14,482 nucleotides of DNA, taken from positions 1 through 14,482 of the forward strand of contig JAFWAM010000008.1 in assembly GCA_017507595.1 (NCBI GenBank). Reading direction: 5' to 3'. The translations under genes and the position numbers were made by a program. The stretch is from Clostridia bacterium (lineage in GTDB: Bacteria > Bacillota_A > Clostridia > Christensenellales > Borkfalkiaceae). The notes beneath the pieces are model-generated. The model searched no databases and was not told the DNA's origin. It worked only from the letters and a program-made list of their open reading frames with translations. This document shows, in pieces, positions 1-7,202 of the stretch (position 1 is the stretch's first letter; every line of letters starts with the position of its first letter).

Positions 1-87
1 CAGGTCGTACAAAAAATGGAGAACAGTCCCCAAAAAGGATATTACCGCAAAGGCCATCAATTGCCAAAGTCCAATAGGTTTTTTCAT
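1..87 (-). CDS. N-terminus of a DUF6512-like membrane protein (partial)
   Basis: Reading the minus strand from the ATG at 87-85 gives 29 codons that stay open to the window edge. The peptide begins MKKPIGLWQLMAFAVISF and continues with GTVLHFLYDL, a basic start followed by a hydrophobic helix at about residues 9-25. From memory, a helix ending in LHFLYD is typical of the start of DUF6512 membrane proteins, whose function is unknown. There is no clear SD in front of this ATG; the upstream DNA is AT-rich. The gene diverges from the lipocalin-like gene at 251. Only the first tenth or so of the protein is visible, so the family call is tentative. Confidence 0.5.
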   Translation of the reverse strand, partial: MKKPIGLWQLMAFAVISFLGTVLHFLYDL

Positions 88-173
88 AAAACACATTTAA
101 TAAATTTACTATAATTTATTCAAAATGGAGTTGGACTATGCAATGGACTTTTTTAAAAATATTCCCTCAGGTC

Positions 174-202
174 TTGTTTTTTCAAAAACTTGGTGATATA
201 AT
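174..202 (+). promoter_or_regulatory. Promoter of the lipocalin-like gene
   Basis: A -35 box TTGTTT (174-179) and a -10 box TATAAT (197-202) are 17 bp apart, and a TGA just before the -10 gives an extended -10 (TGn). Transcription would start near 209, leaving a leader of about 42 nt that contains a tiny AGGC/GCCT hairpin at 213-223. A weak SD (AAGGGG, 239-244) precedes the ATG at 251. Confidence 0.65.
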
Positions 203-250
203 AAATCTAAAGAGGCATTGCCTGAGATAAATTAAAAAAAGGGGCTTTTT

Positions 251-1375
251 ATGAAAAAGATATTAAGATCTGTTCATCCCGACGATGATCTTCACTATAA
301 AAATATGGGGCTTGACAAAACCGAGGTCGCCCTTTGGGAGGACGCCTCCCGCGTGGACGGGGCCAAGGGCAATTACGAGTGGTGGTATTTTGACTCTCAC
401 TATCCCGACGGTACGGTCCTCGTTCTATTTTTCTTTTCCAAAATGCCCATCGCCGTTGACGGGCCAATAAAGCCTATCGCCAGTATGGAGCTGACCCTCC
501 CCGACGGCAGGAAGCTCACCGAGGAGGTTAACGCCACCCTGGAGGAAAGCTTTTATTCGAAAACGACGTGCGACGTCAGGATCGGCGACTGCACCTGCAA
601 GGGGGATCTTAAGCATTACGACGTGGTGTTCAAGGGTAAGACCCTGTCCGCCCACCTGACCCTTGACGGCACAATAAGGGCCTGGCGATCACAGACGGGC
701 AGTATTTTCTTTGGGGATAAGGAGGAATATTATTTTGCCTGGCTTCCGGCCATTCCCGAAGGCCGCGCCGTAGCCGACGTAACCTATGACGGCGGTAAGG
801 AAATGCACTTAGAGGGGTCCGGCTATCACGACCACAACTGGGGCAACGTTTCCATGATGAAGCTTATGCACCATTGGTATTGGGGCAGGGCAAAGATAGG
901 TGAATACAAGGTCATATCTTCATGGATAACTGCGGGCAAAAAGTATGGCTTTAAGGATCACGACGTGTTTATGATCGCAAAGGGTGGCGAGATTATCGGC
1001 GACAACTCCAACCACACCTTAAAGTTTATGCCCGAGGACAGATATATTGACGAATACACCGGTAAGCCCGTATATAACAAAGTCGTGTACGAATACACGA
1101 CCGAGGGTGGCGAAAGCTACCGCATTATATATGAGCGCAAGGGCGACATTAACAAAACGAGGTTCGTTGACGTTTTGCCAAAGCCCCTTGGCTTTCTGGC
1201 AAGGCTTATTGGCTTTGACGGGGGATATCTCCGCTTTGAAGGGGTTGCCACCGTTGAAAAATTTGACGGTGAAAAAATACTTGAACGCGTAAGTGATCCC
1301 GCCGTGTGGGAGCTTATGTATTTTGGTAAATCCTGCGCCGACGAAAAGTACAGGGAAAAAAATCAAGATAAATAA
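251..1375 (+). CDS. CrtC/AttH-like lipocalin-fold protein
   Basis: This 374-residue protein resembles the carotenoid 1,2-hydratase (CrtC) / AttH family, built from two lipocalin-like beta-barrel halves. Visible hallmarks are NYEWWYFDSHYPDG (residues 41-54), the histidine-rich GYHDHNWGN (191-199) and HHWYWGRA (207-214). In CrtC and tocopherol cyclase relatives these line the ligand cavity. The length is normal for the family. There is no signal peptide or membrane helix, so it is probably cytoplasmic. No carotenoid genes are nearby, so carotenoid hydration is doubtful. A hydrophobic small-molecule binding or isomerising role is possible, but the substrate is unknown. It is a single-gene unit with its own promoter and a strong terminator at 1379-1414. 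Confidence 0.8.
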   Translation: MKKILRSVHPDDDLHYKNMGLDKTEVALWEDASRVDGAKGNYEWWYFDSHYPDGTVLVLFFFSKMPIAVDGPIKPIASMELTLPDGRKLTEEVNATLEESFYSKTTCDVRIGDCTCKGDLKHYDVVFKGKTLSAHLTLDGTIRAWRSQTGSIFFGDKEEYYFAWLPAIPEGRAVADVTYDGGKEMHLEGSGYHDHNWGNVSMMKLMHHWYWGRAKIGEYKVISSWITAGKKYGFKDHDVFMIAKGGEIIGDNSNHTLKFMPEDRYIDEYTGKPVYNKVVYEYTTEGGESYRIIYERKGDINKTRFVDVLPKPLGFLARLIGFDGGYLRFEGVATVEKFDGEKILERVSDPAVWELMYFGKSCADEKYREKNQDK

Positions 1376-1378
1376 GAT

Positions 1379-1414
1379 ATGGCGGCACAGCCCTTGCTGA
1401 TGCCGCCATTTTTA
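1379..1414. terminator. Bidirectional terminator between converging genes
   Basis: ATGGCGGCACAGC (1379-1391) pairs with GCTG (1396-1399) and TGCCGCCAT (1401-1409). This gives a 13-bp stem with a 4-nt loop and one bulged A. A T run follows the stem on the plus strand. The hairpin separates the converging lipocalin-like and radical SAM genes and can serve both. Confidence 0.85.
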
Positions 1415-1462
1415 AATTTTGTAACCAAATTTTTAATACGTATGGCCAAATTTTGTGCCAAA

Positions 1463-2320
1463 TTAATAATCCCACTCGGGTATAAAGGCCGTGTCTGCTG
1501 AGGATGCGTCTTGCAAAAAGACGTTTTTAACCTCCAGATCGTAAAGCTTATTCAGTACTTTTTTATATTCCCGCGGGGTGATCTTTCTGTTGATCTCCTC
1601 AAGTCCGTCAAGGTTTCCAAAGGGAGTGTACTGACTCATTAAGGACAGATAGTTATCCTTTAAAAGTGGGGCTAAAAACTCTAAAATTTTACAGCTTTCG
1701 TCCGTGTTGGTGGGCAAAATAAGGTGTCTTACAATAACGCCCTTCGTCATTTTTCCGTCCACAAGGACAGGGCTTTTGCTTTTAAGCATAAACTCGGTGG
1801 CCTTTTTTGCAACCTCAAAATAGTTGGCTTTTTTGGCATATCTTAAGGACCTTTGGGGGGCAAAATATTTCAGGTCGGTAAGATAAATGTCCACGTATGG
1901 GTCGATTAACTGCAAATTTTCCAAAGTTTCATAGCCGTGGGTGTTCCAAACGATAGGTATATTGGGGCGGAAAATTTCAAGGGCTTTTATAATTTCCCTT
2001 GAATAATGCGTGGGGTTGACAAGGTTAATATTGTCTGCACCCATTTGATAAAGCTCCCTGAAAATTTGGGCAAGCTCCTCAACGGATATTTCCTTGCCGC
2101 GACAGCCGTGGGACACTTCAAAGTTCTGACAAAAGGCACACCTTAAGCTGCACCCCGAAAAGAAAACCGTTCCCGATCCGTTTTTGCAGGAAATAACAGG
2201 CTCCTCAAAGGGGTGAAGATAATATTTTGCAATTTTAATTTTTTCGGTGACGCCGCAAGCCCCCGCGGTAAGCCTCCTGTCCACGTTGCAGCCGTTGGGG
2301 CAAACCTTGCACAAATCCAT
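1463..2320 (-). CDS. PflA-like radical SAM protein (PflX/COG1313 type)
   Basis: This is a radical S-adenosylmethionine enzyme of 285 residues. The motif CSLRCAFC supplies the three ligands of the [4Fe-4S] cluster (C57, C61, C64). An N-terminal block with CKVCPNGC (C4, C7, C11) and C22 may bind another metal or cluster, as is usual in the PflX-type group. VVWNTHGYE-like and DIYLTDLK segments further on match the partial TIM barrel of pyruvate formate-lyase activase relatives. No glycyl-radical partner enzyme is next to it, so its target is unknown. I chose the ATG at 2320 because AAGGA lies 7 nt upstream on the minus strand. The in-frame TTG at 2347 has an SD-like sequence directly abutting it and is less likely. 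Convergent with the lipocalin-like gene and divergent from metK. Confidence 0.85.
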   Translation of the reverse strand: MDLCKVCPNGCNVDRRLTAGACGVTEKIKIAKYYLHPFEEPVISCKNGSGTVFFSGCSLRCAFCQNFEVSHGCRGKEISVEELAQIFRELYQMGADNINLVNPTHYSREIIKALEIFRPNIPIVWNTHGYETLENLQLIDPYVDIYLTDLKYFAPQRSLRYAKKANYFEVAKKATEFMLKSKSPVLVDGKMTKGVIVRHLILPTNTDESCKILEFLAPLLKDNYLSLMSQYTPFGNLDGLEEINRKITPREYKKVLNKLYDLEVKNVFLQDASSADTAFIPEWDY

Positions 2321-2399
2321 AAAAACATCCTTAGGGTTGACAAACAACCTTGTAATAATTAAATTTTATCACTTAAAACCATCTTTGACAAATAAATAA

Positions 2400-2428
2400 T
2401 TGACTTTTGTTACAAATATCTATACAAT
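2400..2428 (+). promoter_or_regulatory. metK promoter
   Basis: TTGACT (2400-2405) and TACAAT (2423-2428) are separated by exactly 17 bp, close to the sigma-A consensus. The predicted start near 2435 leaves a leader of about 47 nt before the metK ATG. Confidence 0.75.
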
Positions 2429-2454
2429 TATATAGTTAAATAGTTTTATTACCC

Positions 2455-2467
2455 GTCCCAAGGGGAC
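2455..2467 (+). other. Small leader hairpin before metK
   Basis: GTCCC (2455-2459) can pair with GGGAC (2463-2467) around a 3-nt loop. It lies 3 nt upstream of the SD sequence AAGGA (2471-2475). It could influence ribosome access, but a 5-bp stem is short and may be chance. Confidence 0.3.
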
Positions 2468-2481
2468 AAAAAGGAATTGAT

Positions 2482-3648
2482 ATGAGAAAGTTTTTTACAA
2501 GTGAAAGTGTAACTGAAGGGCATCCCGATAAGGTTTGCGATATGATTTCAGACGCCGTCCTTGACGCCATTTTAGAAAAAGACCCCGATGCCCGCGTGGC
2601 TTGCGAATGCACGGCTTCAACGGGCCTCGTGCTTATTATGGGTGAGATCACCACCGATTGCTACGTTGACATCCAGAAAATTGCAAGGGATACCATTCGT
2701 GAAATCGGCTACACCCGTGCAAAATACGGCTTTGACGCCGACAACTGCGCAATTATTACCTCCATTAAGGAGCAGTCTAACGATATTGCCCTCGGCGTTG
2801 ATAACTCCAAGGAGTATAAGGAAGGCGGCGACAAGTACGACCTTATCGGCGCAGGGGATCAGGGTATGATGTTCGGCTATGCCGTAAACGAAACCGAGGA
2901 ATATATGCCCCTTGCATTGGTCCTTGCCCATAAGCTTTCAAAGCGTCTTGCCGACGTAAGAAAGGCAGGTATTTTAAAATATCTCCGTCCCGACGGCAAA
3001 AGTCAGGTCACCGTTGAGTACGACGGCAAAAAGATCGTTGGCGTTGACACGGTGGTCGTTTCCACACAGCACTCGGAGGATATTTCCACTGAGGAGCTTC
3101 GCAAGGATATTATGGAGCACGTCATAAAAGCCGTTATCCCTGAGGAGCTTTTAAGCGAAAATACCAAATATTATATCAACCCCACCGGCCGCTTTGAAAT
3201 CGGCGGGCCAAAGGGCGACTGCGGTCTTACCGGCAGAAAGATCATCGTTGACACCTACGGCGGATTCTGTCCCCATGGCGGCGGCGCCTTCAGCGGTAAG
3301 GACCCAACAAAGGTTGACAGAAGCGCAGCCTACATGGCAAGATACGCCGCCAAAAACGTGGTTGCGGCAGGCCTTGCAGACGAATGCAAGATCTCACTTT
3401 CCTACGCCATCGGCGTTGCGCACCCCCTTTCCATTGCCGTTGATACCTTCGGCACGGGCAAAATTGCCGACGACAAGCTTTGTGATATCGTCGCAAAGGA
3501 ATTTGATTTCCGCCCACTTGCCATTATCGAAAAGCTTGATCTTCGCAAGCCCGTATACGGCAAAACTGCTTCCTACGGCCATTTCGGAAGAAGCATCTTC
3601 ACTTGGGAGGCCTTAGATAAGGTCGAAGACTTAAAGAAATACTTATAA
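2482..3648 (+). CDS. metK: S-adenosylmethionine synthase
   Basis: MetK makes S-adenosylmethionine from methionine and ATP in the cytoplasm, usually as a tetramer. The 388 residues match the family length. Signature blocks are in order: SVTEGHPDK near the start (residues 9-17), the ATP-site loop GAGDQG (123-128), [11 protein letters not shown] (244-254, where Cys replaces the more common Ala) and the glycine-rich [16 protein letters not shown] (266-281) with its catalytic lysines. The ATG at 2482 follows an AAGGA SD with suitable spacing. The gene stands alone between a consensus promoter and a terminator. Its product is consumed by methyltransferases, by radical SAM enzymes such as the neighbour at 1463-2320 and, in many bacteria, by spermidine synthesis. 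Those links are metabolic and nothing in the sequence shows co-regulation. Confidence 0.97.
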   Translation: MRKFFTSESVTEGHPDKVCDMISDAVLDAILEKDPDARVACECTASTGLVLIMGEITTDCYVDIQKIARDTIREIGYTRAKYGFDADNCAIITSIKEQSNDIALGVDNSKEYKEGGDKYDLIGAGDQGMMFGYAVNETEEYMPLALVLAHKLSKRLADVRKAGILKYLRPDGKSQVTVEYDGKKIVGVDTVVVSTQHSEDISTEELRKDIMEHVIKAVIPEELLSENTKYYINPTGRFEIGGPKGDCGLTGRKIIVDTYGGFCPHGGGAFSGKDPTKVDRSAAYMARYAAKNVVAAGLADECKISLSYAIGVAHPLSIAVDTFGTGKIADDKLCDIVAKEFDFRPLAIIEKLDLRKPVYGKTASYGHFGRSIFTWEALDKVEDLKKYL

Positions 3649-3655
3649 AATAAAA

Positions 3656-3698
3656 AAACCCGCCTATAAGTCGATTAACGCAACATTTAGGCGGGTTT
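3656..3698. terminator. Bidirectional terminator after metK
   Basis: AAACCCGCCTA (3656-3666) is complementary to TAGGCGGGTTT (3688-3698), an 11-bp stem. The 21-nt loop is unusually large. A T-rich stretch follows on the plus side and a run of T on the minus side, so it can end both metK and the small converging gene. Confidence 0.75.
3661..3675 (-). repeat. Copy 1 of a 15-bp gene-end repeat
   Basis: The reverse complement of 3662-3676 reads AATCGACTTATAGGC. It differs at one base from the copy at 8082-8096 and at three from the copy at 4931-4945. It spans the left arm and loop of the metK terminator, so its conservation is not fully explained by stem pairing. Confidence 0.5.
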
Positions 3699-3701
3699 AT
3701 A

Positions 3702-3884
3702 TTATTCTTCGTCCTTGGCTTCTTCGTCGTCGGACAAGCTTTCCAGCTGTTTTTTAGCCTTTTTGATTTTCTTCATGGCGACCTTTTCGCCTTCGCGGAC
3801 CAGCTCCTTAATTTCCTTTTTGTTTACGCTTAGCAAAACGCCAAGGCTCATACCAAGGGCAAGCCCCACGCAAAAATCCTTCAT
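3702..3884 (-). CDS. Small membrane-anchored, YtxH-like protein
   Basis: This is a 60-residue protein. It has one glycine-rich hydrophobic segment (about residues 4-20, CVGLALGMSLGVLLSV), then a highly charged lysine/glutamate helix that is probably coiled coil, and an acidic tail (SDDEEAKDEE). That architecture recalls YtxH-type envelope or stress proteins of Bacillota, but similarity at this length is weak and no function can be assigned. The start is the ATG at 3884, which has a strong GGAGG (minus strand, 3893-3889) 4 nt upstream. A longer in-frame reading to 3989 lacks an SD and is rejected. It converges on metK across the shared terminator and diverges from ruvX. Confidence 0.75.
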   Translation of the reverse strand: MKDFCVGLALGMSLGVLLSVNKKEIKELVREGEKVAMKKIKKAKKQLESLSDDEEAKDEE

Positions 3885-4003
3885 AAAACCTCCTTTTGGC
3901 CAACGCCACTGGAAAAAGTGTGTGTAAGATAAGGGCTTTTTATGCTTTTTTGACGAAATATGACGTGTAAATAAAAAATATTGTAACACTTTTATTATTT
4001 TAC

Positions 4004-4032
4004 TTGAAAACCGCCCGTTTTTTTGTTATAAT
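4004..4032 (+). promoter_or_regulatory. ruvX operon promoter
   Basis: TTGAAA (4004-4009) and a perfect TATAAT (4027-4032) are 17 bp apart. The predicted start near 4039 gives a leader of about 31 nt before ruvX. Confidence 0.8.
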
Positions 4033-4069
4033 TCTAATTGAAATTACTTAGCATATTTAAGGAGCAATT

Positions 4070-4495
4070 TTGAAGTTTATTTGTTACGATATCGGCAATA
4101 AGCGTGTCGGCGTTGCGGTTTCAGACCCGTTTATGTCAATGGCCCTTCCCAAAGATACCTATTGGCGGAAAAATTTTTCTAAAGATATTGCCTTTTTGGT
4201 TGACCTTGCCAAAAAGGAGGGGGCAACCACCATCGTTTGCGGCCTTCCGGTAAACTTTGACGGCTCCCCGTCGGACCAGACCGCCATCACCCAAAGCTTT
4301 ATTGACGAGCTTAAAAAGGCCTCGCCGATACCCATCGTCACCGCTGACGAAAGGTTTTCCACCAAGGAGGCAACAAGGGTGCTTATTTCGGGGGGCGTAA
4401 GGCGTGAGGACAGAAAAAATCATGTGGACAGCATTGCTGCTTCATATATTTTAGAAGACTATATTCGAAAATTAAAGCTTAAAGGAGATATTTAA
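4070..4495 (+). CDS. ruvX: YqgF/RuvX family nuclease
   Basis: This 141-residue protein has the RNase H-like fold of the RuvX/YqgF family, linked to Holliday junction resolution and, in E. coli, to 16S rRNA 5' end processing. Conserved motifs are present: DIGNKRVGVAVSD (residues 7-19, catalytic Asp7), CGLPVNFDGSPSD (57-69), the DERFST loop (93-98, acidic residues) and HVDSIAASYIL (118-128, final catalytic Asp120). All the acidic active-site residues I know of are kept. The start is a TTG at 4070. An AAGGAG SD (4059-4064) lies 5 nt upstream and no ATG fits the conserved N-terminus. The next gene begins 2 nt after its stop, so the two are co-transcribed. Confidence 0.92.
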   Translation: MKFICYDIGNKRVGVAVSDPFMSMALPKDTYWRKNFSKDIAFLVDLAKKEGATTIVCGLPVNFDGSPSDQTAITQSFIDELKKASPIPIVTADERFSTKEATRVLISGGVRREDRKNHVDSIAASYILEDYIRKLKLKGDI

Positions 4496-4497
4496 TT

Positions 4498-4842
4498 ATG
4501 GTTACAGAAAAAGAAGAATTAAACGTAGTAGAAGAAGACGAAATCGTTGAATTTCTCGACGACAACGGCAAGGTACTTAAGTTCTATCATATCGATACAA
4601 TAAAGTATGAGGAAAGATACTTTGCTTTCTTCCAGGCCGCTGAAGAAATCGACGGTTTAGAGCCTGAAGAGGTTATCATTTACGAGGTAACCGGTGAGCC
4701 CGGTGCTGAGGAGCTTCTCCCCGTAGAGGACGAGGATCTTTTAGATGCCGTTTATGAAGAATTCTGCAGATTAATGGAAGAAGACTATTGCGACGAAGAA
4801 TGTGACGACGACTGCTGCGAATGTCATCACCATCACGAATAA
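4498..4842 (+). CDS. DUF1292 (YrzB-like) protein with a Cys/His tail
   Basis: This is an acidic 114-residue protein of the DUF1292 family. In many Bacillota it follows ruvX, as here, and its function is unknown. The core (residues 14-83) has the typical pattern VEFLDDNGKVLKFYHID, followed by YFAFFQ and EVIIYEV, a small beta-rich fold. The final 20 residues are unusual in density: C90 and C98, then C102, C106, C107 and C109, ending in four consecutive histidines (110-113). Such a tail could bind zinc, nickel or another metal; this is inferred from composition only. An AGGAG SD (4483-4487) lies 10 nt before the ATG. The operon ends at the strong hairpin at 4877-4911. Confidence 0.88.
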   Translation: MVTEKEELNVVEEDEIVEFLDDNGKVLKFYHIDTIKYEERYFAFFQAAEEIDGLEPEEVIIYEVTGEPGAEELLPVEDEDLLDAVYEEFCRLMEEDYCDEECDDDCCECHHHHE

Positions 4843-4852
4843 TCAAAACCAA

Positions 4853-4869
4853 GTCGGAAAAACACCGAC
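4853..4869 (+). other. Short hairpin after the DUF1292 gene
   Basis: GTCGG (4853-4857) pairs with CCGAC (4865-4869) around a 7-nt loop, just upstream of the main terminator. It may help stabilise the mRNA end. No T run follows it, so it is not itself a terminator. Confidence 0.35.
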
Positions 4870-4876
4870 AAAAGAT

Positions 4877-4914
4877 AAAAGAGATTGCGCTTAAAAAGGG
4901 CAATCTCTTTTTTT
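4877..4914. terminator. Bidirectional terminator of the ruvX operon and ABC-F gene
   Basis: AAAAGAGATTGC (4877-4888) pairs with GCAATCTCTTTT (4900-4911), a 12-bp stem, and T residues continue to 4914. The minus-strand reading also ends in a T run, so it can terminate the ABC-F gene too. Confidence 0.9.
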
Positions 4915-4930
4915 GCTTATAAAGGCGAAA

Positions 4931-4945
4931 AGTCGGCCTATAGGC
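4931..4945 (+). repeat. Copy 2 of a 15-bp gene-end repeat
   Basis: AGTCGGCCTATAGGC matches 13 of 15 bases of the copy at 8082-8096. It contains the self-complementary GCCTATAGGC. It lies between the ABC-F stop and the shared terminator and is not part of that terminator stem. Confidence 0.5.
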
Positions 4946-4978
4946 AGGTTATCGCCACTTTTTGCACATATTTATCAT

Positions 4979-6526
4979 TTAAAATTTAGCTTTTGCGTCA
5001 AAGATCTGATCGCAAACGTCAAGGGCGAAATCTTCCTCGTGGCACACTAAAATAATTGCGCCGGGATAGGCGATAAGGGCCTTTTTCAAAGCTTCCTTTG
5101 CACGGACGTCCAGGTGGTTGGTGGGCTCGTCCAAAACAAGGAGGTTGGATTTTGCCTGGGTCAAAACCGCAAGCTTTGCCCGTACCTGCTCGCCGCCGCT
5201 CATATTTTTAAGGGGCTTTATTGAAAGCTCCCCCTTAAGCCCCACAAGGGACAGGGCGGACCGCTGGGCCTTTATATTCATCATGGGGAAGCAGTTGTTA
5301 AAGTATTGGCTGGCAGTGTGCTCCGTATTGGGGAAGTTAAGATCCTGTTCAAGGTAAAGTATTTTTGCACCCGGGTGGATATAAAAGCTACCTGAAAGCG
5401 GTGCGATCTTGCGCATCAAGGTCTTTAAAAACGTAGTCTTACCCACGCCGTTGGTGCCCCTTATCCAAAGCCGCGTCTGAGAATTCAGGTGGAGGTTTAT
5501 TTTGGGGATAAGGGTCTTGTTGTAGCCCACCTCAAGGTCCTTGACGACGACAAAGTCCTTGGCGTTTACGTCGGTGTAGGGGAAGTTAAAAACAGCGTCG
5601 GGGATATTGACGGGCTTTGAAACGATCTCCATTTTATCAAGCATTTTTTGCCTTGAGTGGGCCATTTTTGCAGTTGAAGCCCTTGCCTTGTTTTTGTCGA
5701 TGTAGTCGGTCAGCCTTTTAATTTCAGCCTGTTGGCGGTTATAGGCCTCCTCGTGCTGCTTGGCGTTCATTTCACGCTGGGCCTTAAAGGCCGTGTAATT
5801 GCCCGTGTATTTTTTGATGGAGCCGTTTTCAATGTTGACGATATTTTTGCACACCTGGTCCAAAAATTTTACGTCGTGGGAAATTACCAAAAAGGTCTTT
5901 TTATAGCCGTTAAGATACTTTACAAGCCAGTCGATATGCTCCACGTCCAAAAAGTTGGTGGGCTCGTCCAAAAGCATGATGTCAGGGGTTTCCAAAAGGA
6001 GCTTCGTAAGCATCAGCTTGGCCCTTTCCCCGCCGGAAATATTGGCGATAACCGTGTTATAGCCCACTTTATTGATGCCAAGGCCGTTGGCGACCTTCTT
6101 TACTGTGGAGTCGAGGTCGTAAAAGCCCTCCTCGTCAAGCTCCTCCTGCAGGCGAGAGGATTTTTTTATCAATCTGTCAAGTTCTACCCCGTCAAGGGTG
6201 CACATATCCTCATACATCTTTTCAAGGCGACGGCTCTTTTCATAAAGGTGGCTGAAGGACGTTAAAAGGTACTCCATAACGGTAAGGGATCTGTCAATAT
6301 TGGCGTGCTGGTCAAGATAACCCTTTCTTATGCCGTTAAGCCACAATACCTCACCGTCGTCGTGGGAAAGATTGCCCGCGAGGATATTGATAAAGGTGGA
6401 TTTGCCCGCGCCGTTAAGGCCGACGATACCGACGTGCTCGCCATTGTTGATGGCAAGATCTGCGTGGTCAAAAAGGACCCTGTCGTCGTAGCGGTGGGAT
6501 AGGTTTTTAATTTCTAAAACGCTCAT
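4979..6526 (-). CDS. ABC-F family ATPase
   Basis: This 515-residue protein has two ATP-binding cassettes and no membrane segment, the layout of ABC-F translation factors that act on the ribosome rather than in transport. Cassette 1 has Walker A GLNGAGKS (36-43), signature ISGGE (163-167) and Walker B IMLLDEP (183-189) followed by TNFLD. Cassette 2 has GTNGVGKT (357-364), MSGGEQ (442-447) and LLVLDEP (462-468) followed by TNHLD. The charged helical linker at about 240-300 is the P-site tRNA-interacting region in this family. The length is near that of YbiT/YkpA-type housekeeping members. A role in antibiotic protection cannot be judged from sequence alone. There is no recognisable SD before the ATG although the promoter is excellent. 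It diverges from the gene at 6664. Confidence 0.93.
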   Translation of the reverse strand: MSVLEIKNLSHRYDDRVLFDHADLAINNGEHVGIVGLNGAGKSTFINILAGNLSHDDGEVLWLNGIRKGYLDQHANIDRSLTVMEYLLTSFSHLYEKSRRLEKMYEDMCTLDGVELDRLIKKSSRLQEELDEEGFYDLDSTVKKVANGLGINKVGYNTVIANISGGERAKLMLTKLLLETPDIMLLDEPTNFLDVEHIDWLVKYLNGYKKTFLVISHDVKFLDQVCKNIVNIENGSIKKYTGNYTAFKAQREMNAKQHEEAYNRQQAEIKRLTDYIDKNKARASTAKMAHSRQKMLDKMEIVSKPVNIPDAVFNFPYTDVNAKDFVVVKDLEVGYNKTLIPKINLHLNSQTRLWIRGTNGVGKTTFLKTLMRKIAPLSGSFYIHPGAKILYLEQDLNFPNTEHTASQYFNNCFPMMNIKAQRSALSLVGLKGELSIKPLKNMSGGEQVRAKLAVLTQAKSNLLVLDEPTNHLDVRAKEALKKALIAYPGAIILVCHEEDFALDVCDQIFDAKAKF

Positions 6527-6573
6527 AATAATTTTGATGAAAATAAGTTGAATAATTGAATTTTTACCAATAT

Positions 6574-6602
6574 ATTGTATTATATTAATTGATGTTTGTC
6601 AA
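6574..6602 (-). promoter_or_regulatory. ABC-F gene promoter
   Basis: On the minus strand TTGACA (6602-6597) and TACAAT (6579-6574) are 17 bp apart, nearly perfect consensus. The predicted start near 6567 gives a leader of about 40 nt. That is too short for the attenuator leaders seen before some antibiotic-induced ABC-F genes. Confidence 0.82.
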
Positions 6603-6607
6603 CTTTA

Positions 6608-6636
6608 TTGCCAAACGGCGCAAAATGTGTTAAAAT
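6608..6636 (+). promoter_or_regulatory. Promoter of the PH-like membrane protein gene
   Basis: TTGCCA (6608-6613) and TAAAAT (6631-6636) are 17 bp apart. The -35 boxes of this and the divergent ABC-F promoter are only 5 bp apart. Its first half, TTGCCAAACGG, is nearly identical to the promoter at 13926. Confidence 0.7.
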
Positions 6637-6663
6637 TAAGTCAATAAAATTTAAGGTGATTTG

Positions 6664-7134
6664 ATGAGGAAGTTTAAATTCAAGTTTAAAAAATATATTT
6701 ATTTCGTTATTGCCGCGGCAATTATCCTTTCCTTTGCTTGCGTCGGGCTTAATCTTTACCGCCTAATATCGGGCAGGGTAGAGGGGACCAACGGCTATAT
6801 TGGAATAGGTGTGACCTTCGTCATATGCGCGCTTATACTGGTTTTGACAGTTTCAATGGCGATTTCATCCTACTACTCGGTGGACGACAGGTACTTTACC
6901 TTAAGCTGGGGCGTTTTAAAAAACCGCATATTAATTTCTGATATAACCGACGCCATTTATAATGCAGAGCTTAAAAAGCTTACCGTCGTTTTTTCGGGAG
7001 GTAACTTCATGGTCATATCCGTTGAAGGTGTCGACCCCCTTGACGTTGTTGACGCCCTCAGGGCAAAAAACAAAAAGATCATGTTTGAGTATTTAAGCAC
7101 CGACCCAAACAAAAAGGACAAAAACGGCCGTTAA
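6664..7134 (+). CDS. Two-helix membrane protein with a PH-like domain
   Basis: I do not recognise a named family for this 156-residue protein. It starts with a basic stretch (RKFKFKFKK), then has two membrane helices (about residues 11-33 and 45-70). A soluble, probably cytoplasmic part follows, with alternating beta strands such as YFTLSWGVLKNRILISDI and KKLTVVFSGGNFMVIS. A short helix then starts at DPLDVVDAL. That order resembles bacterial PH-like domains found on two-helix membrane proteins, whose roles are mostly unknown. The tail is lysine-rich. The SD AAGGTGA (6653-6659) fits the ATG at 6664. A TTG directly before it (6661) would add one residue and cannot be excluded. It is a single-gene unit. 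Confidence 0.7.
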   Translation: MRKFKFKFKKYIYFVIAAAIILSFACVGLNLYRLISGRVEGTNGYIGIGVTFVICALILVLTVSMAISSYYSVDDRYFTLSWGVLKNRILISDITDAIYNAELKKLTVVFSGGNFMVISVEGVDPLDVVDALRAKNKKIMFEYLSTDPNKKDKNGR

Positions 7135-7162
7135 CCGACCTATACAAGGACTTTTTGTTGTT

Positions 7163-7199
7163 AAAGCAGGGGGTTAAGACAAAAAACGCCTTGCTTTTT
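7163..7199 (+). terminator. Probable terminator after the PH-like gene
   Basis: AAAGCAGG (7163-7170) pairs with CCTTGCTTT (7189-7197) with one bulged T, followed by two more T residues. The stem is modest and the loop large, so this is only a plausible terminator. Confidence 0.45.
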
Positions 7200-7202
7200 G
7201 AC

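Noticed and set aside
166..226. CTCAGG/CCTGAG inverted pair flanking the first promoter
   Set aside because: Six-base arms 49 nt apart are expected by chance in a region of this size.
2321..2347. TTG start for the radical SAM protein
   Set aside because: The SD-like sequence abuts the TTG without room for spacing, whereas the ATG at 2320 has AAGGA at proper distance.
2400..2481. SAM-I riboswitch before metK
   Set aside because: The region between promoter and ATG is about 47 nt and lacks the multi-helix core. I report only a small hairpin.
3194..3616. A 140-codon open frame overlapping metK
   Set aside because: It is in another frame of the well-supported metK and its product is low complexity (Ser/Pro/Arg rich) with no family features.
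5732..6265. A 177-codon open frame on the plus strand
   Set aside because: It lies wholly inside the ABC-F gene on the opposite strand, has no SD and has no recognisable domain. It is a shadow of the codon bias of that gene.
6664..6699. Repeated AAGTTTAAA-like units at the start of the PH-like gene
   Set aside because: They encode the alternating Lys-Phe stretch of the protein and need no further explanation.
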